A stretch of DNA of 26,250 bases. It comes from a virus. Numbering within the stretch: position 1 is the first letter of the stretch; each line of letters opens with the position of its first letter. A program made the translations under genes and the position numbers. The stretch is taken from positions 1 through 26,250 of IMG/VR virus record IMGVR_UViG_3300021957_003085. One strand, written 5' to 3'. Below are positions 1 through 5,193 of this stretch, one piece after another. The notes under the pieces were generated by a model. The model had not been told where the DNA came from and did no database searches. It saw only the letters and a program-made list of their open reading frames with translations.

Positions 1-962
1 CTGATGACTGGAACTATAAGAAGGTCGGTTATGAGTTTCACAAGACAAGTCCTAAGCTAACAACAACTAGTTTAGCTCTCTTAGGTGATATAGGTAAGGA
101 CATAGATAGATACTACACCACTCGGTCTAGAAAGTCTATACTAGAGGGCTGGCTTGAGGCAGTCAAAGATAAAAGACTTCATGGTAAGATGTGGGTCATT
201 GGAACACCTACATTCAGAGCTAGACATGAGATAATAACTAACTTACCTAGTGTAGAAGCTGCATGGGGTAAAGAGATGAGGTCACTGTTTATATGTGAGG
301 AAGGCTATCGAGTAGTCGGAGCTGACTCAGCAGGTAATCAGATGAGAGCCTTATGTCATTACATAGGTGACGATAACTTTACAGAGGAGGTTACAAGTGG
401 AGATATACATTCTTATAACGCTAATATCCTTGGTAGTACTCGTGGTGATGCTAAGAGATGGCTCTATGCTTACCTATTCGGTGGAGGAGGTAAGAAGCTG
501 GGTACGATACTTACAGGAAAACCAGATGATAAGGCTGGTAATGCAAGTAAAGCGAAGTATCAATCAGCAATTCCAGGACTGGGTAAGATCAAAGCAAAGC
601 TGGATACCATCTTTAATAAGACAAAGAATGGCTATGGGAATGCTTTTGTTCCTGCCCTTGATGGTCGTAGGGTATACGTTAACAGTGCTCATCAATCACT
701 GAACTACCTACTACAATCAGCTGAAGCTATCACATGCAAAGCCGCAGTAGGTTATGCCATGAATAAGATAGCTGAAGAGAAACTAGATGCTTATCCAGTC
801 ATATTCTATCACGATGAGATGGCATGGGTAGCGAAAGAGAGTGATGCAGAACGAGTCAAAGAGATTTGTATTGAGTCATTTAGAGAAGCACCAAAACAAT
901 TTAATGTAACATGCATGGATGGCGATGGTGTCATTGGTAACTGTTACGCAGATGTTCATTAG
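1..962 (+). CDS. DNA polymerase I-type (family A), T7 gp5-like, C-terminal part
   Basis: This gene makes the replicative family A DNA polymerase; only its C-terminal polymerase domain lies here. The frame is open from the left edge (first full codon at base 3) and has no stop before 960-962, so the 5' end is outside the window and the ATG at 189 is internal. Numbering from that ATG, motif A is GADSAGNQMR (Asp46), motif B is RGDAKRWLYAYLFGGG (Arg85, Lys89, Tyr93, Phe97) and motif C is YHDEMAW (His208-Asp209-Glu210). The TPTFRARHEI and SGDIHSYNA stretches also match T7-type polymerases. The residue four after the motif B lysine is Tyr, as in T7 (Tyr526). The position of T7 Tyr530 is Phe here and the Gly after Tyr526 is Ala. 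It begins the plus-strand replication module. Family assignment is secure; the upstream domains cannot be judged. Confidence 0.95.
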   Translation, partial: DDWNYKKVGYEFHKTSPKLTTTSLALLGDIGKDIDRYYTTRSRKSILEGWLEAVKDKRLHGKMWVIGTPTFRARHEIITNLPSVEAAWGKEMRSLFICEEGYRVVGADSAGNQMRALCHYIGDDNFTEEVTSGDIHSYNANILGSTRGDAKRWLYAYLFGGGGKKLGTILTGKPDDKAGNASKAKYQSAIPGLGKIKAKLDTIFNKTKNGYGNAFVPALDGRRVYVNSAHQSLNYLLQSAEAITCKAAVGYAMNKIAEEKLDAYPVIFYHDEMAWVAKESDAERVKEICIESFREAPKQFNVTCMDGDGVIGNCYADVH

Positions 963-974
963 AAAGGAAATACT

Positions 975-1160
975 ATGGGACAAATGAAAAGACTGGCTAT
1001 GGAAATGGAAGATGAATTCTATGAAATAGCAAATGAGTTTGTATACGTTGCAGAAAACTGGGATGAATACAGAGATTATATGCTAGAGCATAGACATTTA
1101 GTAGATCATTTAGATATCGACTTGGAAGAAGAGTTAGAATCTCTTTGGCATAATCAATGA
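975..1160 (+). CDS. Small acidic protein of unknown function
   Basis: A 61-residue protein rich in Glu and Asp (for example DIDLEEELESLW near its C-terminus), without a recognisable domain, signal peptide or membrane segment. The start is supported by the ribosome binding sequence GAAAGGAAA just upstream, the same sequence that precedes other genes in this module. Its stop overlaps the start of the exonuclease gene in an ATGA arrangement, so the two are probably translationally coupled. Position between the polymerase and the exonuclease suggests a replication-associated accessory role, but that is inference. A small acidic protein could bind DNA-binding proteins or mimic DNA; nothing here proves it. 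Confidence 0.75.
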   Translation: MGQMKRLAMEMEDEFYEIANEFVYVAENWDEYRDYMLEHRHLVDHLDIDLEEELESLWHNQ

Positions 1161-1843
1161 TAGCAGTAGTAGATGCTGACTCTTGTATCTATCAAGCCGC
1201 ATGGCAAAGAGAAACAGTAGAAGATGCTTTGGATAACTACAAGTATCTTCTAGAAAAGAACTGGGTTGGTCCTATATGGGCTGATGAAGTGATAGTATAC
1301 TGTGGTGGTAAAGATAACTTCAGGTATAAGTTATGTCCACAGTATAAGGCTAACCGTAAAGACCCTCCAGAAGATGCAAGTCTGTTTAGACCATTGATGG
1401 ATCTTATTGTTGAGAAAGAACTCGCAATACCTTCTCATGGTATGGAGGCAGATGATATGGTACGTATTAAATCCGTAGAACTCCTTGAAAAGAAAGAGGA
1501 ATTCTGTGTGGTACACATTGATAAAGACCTTGACTGTATTGTCGGTGATCATTATAATCCTCGTAGAGAACAGTTCTACAAGGTAGATGAGGACAGTGCT
1601 GACATGCATTACTGGTTACAGATGCTTAAGGGTGATCCAACAGACAATCTTCCTGGACTACCTAAGGTTGGTCCTAAGACTGCTGAGAAGATGCTTAAGG
1701 GCGTACCAATGAATAGACGTAAGGCTAGAGTACTAGCAGCTTATCGAGCTAAGTTCGGTATAGTAAACTGGAAAGAGAAGTTAATGGAGACCGCTAATGG
1801 TGTTCATATTCTGCGTACTGCAGATGACTTCTTCTCAATATAG
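1157..1843 (+). CDS. 5'-3' exonuclease / flap endonuclease (T7 gp6-like)
   Basis: A 228-residue FEN-family nuclease, probably the counterpart of T7 gene 6 exonuclease, which removes RNA primers and helps degrade host DNA into nucleotides. The metal-binding acidic residues are visible in order: VDAD (Asp6, Asp8), YKANR (Tyr63, Lys64, Arg67), MEADD (Glu97, Asp99, Asp100), IDKD (Asp122, Asp124) and GDPTDN (Asp160, Asp163). The last leads into the helix-three-turn-helix DNA-binding element LPGLPKVGPKTAEKML (165-180). The length fits a compact phage FEN enzyme. It overlaps the preceding gene by 4 nt (ATGA) and is followed 12 nt later by the GIY-YIG gene, in one operon. All expected active-site acids are present, so it should be active. 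Confidence 0.93.
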   Translation: MIAVVDADSCIYQAAWQRETVEDALDNYKYLLEKNWVGPIWADEVIVYCGGKDNFRYKLCPQYKANRKDPPEDASLFRPLMDLIVEKELAIPSHGMEADDMVRIKSVELLEKKEEFCVVHIDKDLDCIVGDHYNPRREQFYKVDEDSADMHYWLQMLKGDPTDNLPGLPKVGPKTAEKMLKGVPMNRRKARVLAAYRAKFGIVNWKEKLMETANGVHILRTADDFFSI

Positions 1844-1855
1844 AAAGGAAATGTT

Positions 1856-2557
1856 ATGTCTAATATAACAGACCACCAACGATATGAAGATGTTATCATC
1901 ACAGAAGTTACTAAAGTAGATAGTAAAGGTTGGGTTGGTATAAAGACTGAAGAGCACGGTGAAATAAGGTGTAAGTCTAATCTCAGAACTAAAATGAAAT
2001 TAAAGAAAGAATGGGAGGGTGACCTGACTGTATGGGTCAACCCTAACAATAGCACTGTGTGTGTAGCCTTTGATCAGAAGGCTTACCAAGCTACTGGTGA
2101 TGATGCAAGACCTAATGGTCAATGGGAAGTCACATTTAAGAATAACCCTTATGAAGCTGAAGGCTTTGTATACCTTATCATTGAGAAGAGCACTGGTAAG
2201 AGATATATAGGTAAGAAGTCTTATTGGAATTACAGTAAAGGTAAACGAGTAAGACAATCTAACTGGAAGACTTATGCTTCATCTAGTTCAGAGATATCTA
2301 CAAAGGTAGCTGAGAACAAAGATGACTATAACTTTATTATGTTACATGAAGCACCAGATAAATCTGCTCTAAACTATTTAGAAATAGAACTTCAAATAGA
2401 GCATAAAGTACTCACACTACTAGATGATCAAGGCGAGAAAGTCTTCTATAATAAGACACTCGGTAGTGAGAGATGGATGTTAACTAAATCATTTATAGAG
2501 GAATACAATGAATATAATTCAACAGAAAACACCTTACACGAACAGTATAACACCTGA
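1856..2557 (+). CDS. GIY-YIG endonuclease with an extra N-terminal domain
   Basis: A 233-residue protein whose central and C-terminal part fits the GIY-YIG nuclease fold: GFVYLI (103-108) for the first strand, RYIGKK (116-121) for the YIG strand, SNWKTYASSS (135-144), the acidic NYLEIELQ (173-180, Glu176 as likely metal ligand) and YNKTLGS (198-204, Asn199). This resembles a group of phage GIY-YIG enzymes in which a Lys after YIG takes the place of the usual Arg. Residues about 10-75 form a separate beta-rich domain with a possible SH3/OB-like pattern, which I do not recognise. The start follows the module's standard GAAAGGAAA ribosome binding site. It sits where T7 carries endonuclease I (gp3), so it may resolve junctions or cut host DNA; a homing enzyme is the alternative. 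The fold is likely, the role uncertain. Confidence 0.8.
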   Translation: MSNITDHQRYEDVIITEVTKVDSKGWVGIKTEEHGEIRCKSNLRTKMKLKKEWEGDLTVWVNPNNSTVCVAFDQKAYQATGDDARPNGQWEVTFKNNPYEAEGFVYLIIEKSTGKRYIGKKSYWNYSKGKRVRQSNWKTYASSSSEISTKVAENKDDYNFIMLHEAPDKSALNYLEIELQIEHKVLTLLDDQGEKVFYNKTLGSERWMLTKSFIEEYNEYNSTENTLHEQYNT

Positions 2558-2678
2558 AAAAGAATGGGATGAATTGTTTGGTAACAAAAGAGGAGAGCGT
2601 AATGCACGCTCAACACGAGCAAGACGTAAACGAAAGGAAAACCGTTATGCTAAAGAAAAAAGATTATACGGAAAGTAA
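2508..2678 (+). CDS. Small very basic protein bridging endonuclease and primase genes
   Basis: A 56-residue reading frame (ATG 2508, TAA 2676-2678) in a different frame from both neighbours. It overlaps the end of the GIY-YIG gene by 50 nt and the primase start (ATG 2647) by 32 nt, covering what would otherwise be an 89-nt gap. An AGAGGA sequence lies at a good distance before the start. The N-terminal half, MNIIQQKTPYTNSITPEKEW, is neutral; the C-terminal half is packed with Arg and Lys (GERNARSTRARRKRKENR), which suggests nucleic acid binding. No family recognised. The evidence is the open frame, ribosome binding site and tight packing; conservation was not testable, so a chance frame remains possible. 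Confidence 0.5.
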   Translation: MNIIQQKTPYTNSITPEKEWDELFGNKRGERNARSTRARRKRKENRYAKEKRLYGK

Positions 2679-4308
2679 AGAGATAGGTAAAACTAATTGT
2701 GAAGACTGTGGTAGCTCAGATGGGTTCGCTCTGTATGATGACAACCATGGCTTCTGTTTTGTATGTGGTGTGCATGTGCAAGATGTAGGAAACAGAAAGG
2801 AAATAAAGATGACTAATATGTCTAATGTAGTAATAGATATGAATAAGTTTAAAGAAACTCTTGGTGACCATAGAGGTTGTCAGGAGAGAGGTATAACTAA
2901 AGCTATAGCAGAACACTTCGATGTTCGTGTTATGTACAACGATAAGAGAGAAATAGAGGCATACTGCTATCCTTATTATGATGCTGATAATAAACTAACG
3001 GCATATAAGATACGTACTATGCCTAAACAATTTAAAACTGTAGGAGAATTTAAAGATGTTCAGCCTTTTGGTAGTCAAAGTTTTGGAAATGGAGGCAAGA
3101 GACTCGTTATTACGGAAGGAGAGTTTGATGCGATGGCGGTCGCCCAAGCTTCACTTAACAAATACAAGAAAATCTACCCAGTTATCAGTGTTGCTTCGTC
3201 AACTAACCTCAAGAGTCTACTCCTTAATAGGACTTGGATCAGATCGTTTGATGAAGTAGTATTATTCTTTGATAATGATGATGCAGGTAAGAAAGCTATT
3301 AGGGAAGCTGCTAATATAATCGGTATAGATAAGATCAAAGTAACTAGTAGTACTGCCAAAGATCCTTGTGAACTATTCAATCAAGGTGGCTACATGAGAG
3401 TCATGGAAGCTATATGGGATGCACAACCCTATAGCCCAGCTGGTATTGTCATGGGTCACGAAGCAGTGTGGGAACAGTACCTTGAGAGACAATCAAGAGA
3501 GAGTATACCATACCCTGATTGCCTTAGAGGTATCAATGATAAGACTAACGGTATGAGGTTCGGTGAGATAACCTTGTTTACTAGTGGTACTGGTTCAGGA
3601 AAGTCTACTGTTATCAAAGAGATAGTGCTAGACTTACTTAACAAGTCAGAAGATAAGATAGGTATGATATCACTCGAAGAGTCTGTTGGTGATACTGCTG
3701 AGAAGTTTATTCAGATGCAGTTGAGACAGAACCTACAAGAGTATGATGTGCCACTTGAAGATCAAGAACAGGCATCTAAAGAAGTATTTGGTACTGATAG
3801 GTTAGTATTACTTGATCATCAAGGTTCTGTAGGTGATGAGTCACTGATAGATAAGATAGAGTACATGGCTCTGATGGGCTGTAAGTATCTTATACTAGAC
3901 CATATCACTATCGCAGTATCTGAAGGTGCTGAAGGTTATAGTGGTAATGAAGCCATTGATAAGGTTATGTCAGATCTACTGAAGATAACTAAGAAGCATA
4001 ACATATGGCTGGGTATTATCAGTCACCTGAGAAAAGGACTCGTGGGTAGTAAGAACTTCGAGGAAGGTAAGCTACCTAGTCTAGATGATATCAAGGGTTC
4101 AGGCTCTATTAAGCAGATATCATTTGATATTATAGGTTTTAGTCGTAACATGACTGATGAGAACGATGATGTACGTAACACTATCAACTTCACTGTTCTT
4201 AAGTCTAGGTTTACAGGTAAGACTGGTCCAGCTGGTGCGGCTAAGTATCATCATAATACATCTCGTCTTACATGGACAGATGGTTTAGACTTTGAGGTGT
4301 TAGACTAA
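2647..4308 (+). CDS. Bifunctional primase-helicase (T7 gp4-like)
   Basis: Fused DNA primase and replicative hexameric helicase, 553 residues from the chosen start. In order: a four-cysteine zinc finger (Cys18, Cys21, Cys37, Cys40), a primase core with TOPRIM motifs ITEGEFD (155-161) and FDNDDAG (208-214), then a DnaB-type helicase with Walker A SGTGSGKS (313-320), the strand YLILDH and a GSGSIKQ loop. The ATG at 2647 is preferred over the upstream in-frame ATG at 2569, because AAAGGA lies 8 nt before it and the length then matches T7 gp4 (566). The extension from 2569 (NCLVTKEES...) has no such site and overlaps the basic ORF. An internal start at 2809 probably gives a form without the zinc finger. 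It lies between the endonuclease and small accessory genes in the replication operon. Confidence 0.95.
   Translation: MLKKKDYTESKEIGKTNCEDCGSSDGFALYDDNHGFCFVCGVHVQDVGNRKEIKMTNMSNVVIDMNKFKETLGDHRGCQERGITKAIAEHFDVRVMYNDKREIEAYCYPYYDADNKLTAYKIRTMPKQFKTVGEFKDVQPFGSQSFGNGGKRLVITEGEFDAMAVAQASLNKYKKIYPVISVASSTNLKSLLLNRTWIRSFDEVVLFFDNDDAGKKAIREAANIIGIDKIKVTSSTAKDPCELFNQGGYMRVMEAIWDAQPYSPAGIVMGHEAVWEQYLERQSRESIPYPDCLRGINDKTNGMRFGEITLFTSGTGSGKSTVIKEIVLDLLNKSEDKIGMISLEESVGDTAEKFIQMQLRQNLQEYDVPLEDQEQASKEVFGTDRLVLLDHQGSVGDESLIDKIEYMALMGCKYLILDHITIAVSEGAEGYSGNEAIDKVMSDLLKITKKHNIWLGIISHLRKGLVGSKNFEEGKLPSLDDIKGSGSIKQISFDIIGFSRNMTDENDDVRNTINFTVLKSRFTGKTGPAGAAKYHHNTSRLTWTDGLDFEVLD
2795..2811 (+). promoter_or_regulatory. 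Internal ribosome binding site and start inside the primase-helicase gene
   Basis: The sequence GAAAGGAAATAAAGATG places AAAGGA 7 nt before an in-frame ATG at 2809, immediately after the zinc-finger codons. The same GAAAGGAAA element precedes the genes at 975 and 1856. Initiation here would give a 499-residue protein with primase core and helicase but no zinc finger, the same arrangement as the T7 gp4A/gp4B pair. Confidence 0.65.
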
Positions 4309-4487
4309 TGACTGAAGAGTATATGAGGAAATGTCAAGAGGTAGAGCTACTTGGTAAGCATATAGATAAGCTTACTAAGGAGCGTAATATGTATCGTACA
4401 CAAGCTATAATGCGAATGAATAGGATAAAGGAACTAGAAGACAATGAACGTAAGATACTCAAGGAATCATATGATCCCAGCTCATGA
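4308..4487 (+). CDS. Small charged helical protein, unknown function
   Basis: A 59-residue protein starting in a TAATG overlap with the primase-helicase stop, which implies translational coupling. The sequence (MTEEYMRKCQEVELLGKHID at the N-terminus, then many Lys, Arg, Glu and Met) looks like one long amphipathic helix or coiled coil. No domain is recognised. It is the first of three short overlapping frames between the helicase and dCMP deaminase genes. Its own upstream sequence lies within the helicase gene and has no strong ribosome binding site. The contiguous overlap chain supports it as real; function unknown. Confidence 0.6.
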   Translation: MTEEYMRKCQEVELLGKHIDKLTKERNMYRTQAIMRMNRIKELEDNERKILKESYDPSS

Positions 4488-4620
4488 AGATGCTGAGAAA
4501 ATAATTAATCAACTAAGAGCTAACAAGGTAGTAAGATATCTTGTTGAGTGGTCAGAAAGTGACTGTAAAAATTACATAGTGGTGAAATTAAATGAAGAAA
4601 ATAAAGAGAAAACTTATTAA
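4471..4620 (+). CDS. Small protein of unknown function (49 aa)
   Basis: A 49-residue frame (MIPAHEDAEKIINQLRANKV... ending EENKEKTY) that overlaps the preceding small gene by 17 nt and the next one by 29 nt. AAGGA sits 5 nt before the ATG, a good ribosome binding site. The predicted pattern is a short helix followed by a beta hairpin (VVRYLVEWSES, KNYIVVKLNE). No family recognised. It is supported mainly by the binding site and its place in a chain of coupled small genes. Confidence 0.55.
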   Translation: MIPAHEDAEKIINQLRANKVVRYLVEWSESDCKNYIVVKLNEENKEKTY

Positions 4621-4717
4621 GATACAGAACAATGCAGCTAAGAGTGGTGGTAAGATACCCTCTATAGCTGAAGCTTTAATCATGCTAAGAAAGGCAGAAG
4701 GAAATGACAGTAAATAA
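4592..4717 (+). CDS. Small basic protein of unknown function (41 aa)
   Basis: A 41-residue frame beginning MKKIKRKLIKIQNNAAKSGG and ending in EGNDSK. It overlaps the preceding frame by 29 nt and the dCMP deaminase start (4704) by 14 nt. The N-terminus is a basic helix and the second half (IPSIAEALIMLRKAE) an amphipathic helix. The ribosome binding site is weak (GGTGA about 9 nt upstream), so translation probably depends on coupling to the upstream gene. No family recognised. Confidence 0.45.
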   Translation: MKKIKRKLIKIQNNAAKSGGKIPSIAEALIMLRKAEGNDSK

Positions 4718-5153
4718 TGTTAAAGAAAAAGCTAAACTTGAGAGATACGATTATCTATATATGGATATCGCTCAGCGAGTATCTGAGATGTCTCATGATA
4801 CAGATACTAAAGTTGGAGCAGTTATTGTCAAAGACGGTAACATTATTTCAATGGGTTGGAACGGTACTCCTACAGGGTTTCCTAATAATTGTAAGGATAA
4901 TACAACTGGTCGTACACTCCCTATTGTTATACATGCTGAAGCTAATGCTATATGTAAGCTGGCTCGTTCTAGTACGAACGGAGAAGGTGCTACACTATAC
5001 ACTACGCTTTCTCCTTGTACGGAGTGTACTAAGCTTATCCTACAGTCTGGTATCGATAATGTTGTGGTCGGACAAGCGTATGAGAAAGATATGGTTGGAT
5101 ACGCAATATTAAATAATAAAAAGATGATAAAAGTACTTGCAAAAAAGAAGTAA
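4704..5153 (+). CDS. Deoxycytidylate (dCMP) deaminase
   Basis: A 149-residue zinc-dependent enzyme that converts dCMP to dUMP, feeding thymidylate synthesis during phage DNA replication. The zinc and catalytic motif is HAEANAI (His77, Glu79) and the second zinc motif is SPCTEC (Cys105, Cys108), both spaced as in the cytidine/dCMP deaminase family. The TKVGAVIVKDGNIISMGWNG segment (35-54) is the usual N-terminal core. Length agrees with the family. The start overlaps the previous small gene by 14 nt and follows AGAAGGAA. The 3' end of the gene contains the -35 box of the promoter for the RNA polymerase gene. It fits with the ribonucleotide reductase at the other end of the window as nucleotide supply. 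Confidence 0.95.
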   Translation: MTVNNVKEKAKLERYDYLYMDIAQRVSEMSHDTDTKVGAVIVKDGNIISMGWNGTPTGFPNNCKDNTTGRTLPIVIHAEANAICKLARSSTNGEGATLYTTLSPCTECTKLILQSGIDNVVVGQAYEKDMVGYAILNNKKMIKVLAKKK

Positions 5154-5165
5154 ACATGTTATAAT
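5137..5165 (+). promoter_or_regulatory. Sigma70-type promoter for the phage RNA polymerase gene
   Basis: TTGCAA (5137-5142) and a perfect TATAAT (5160-5165) are separated by exactly 17 nt, and TG at 5157-5158 makes an extended -10 (TGtTATAAT). Predicted transcription starts near 5172, leaving a leader of about 22 purine-rich nt before the ATG at 5194. This is a host-type promoter, so host RNA polymerase could transcribe the phage RNA polymerase gene independently of the upstream operon. Confidence 0.8.
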
Positions 5166-5193
5166 ATAAGTCCAGAGAAAGAGAGAGAAATAC

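Noticed and set aside
189-191. ATG 189 as the start of the DNA polymerase gene
   Set aside because: The same frame is open back to base 3 with polymerase-like sequence (GKDIDRYYTTRSRKS), so this ATG is internal.
367-702. 111-codon plus-strand frame inside the DNA polymerase gene
   Set aside because: It lies entirely in the polymerase coding region in another frame, with no ribosome binding site or recognisable sequence.
2569-2646. Longer start of the primase-helicase at 2569
   Set aside because: There is no good ribosome binding site before it, the extra 26 residues do not look like gp4, and the region is coding in the small basic ORF's frame; the ATG at 2647 has AAAGGA at proper distance.
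3427-3436. TATAGGG on the minus strand as another phage promoter
   Set aside because: It is inside the primase-helicase gene, antisense to it, and shares only TATAGGG without the rest of the core or a downstream minus-strand gene nearby.
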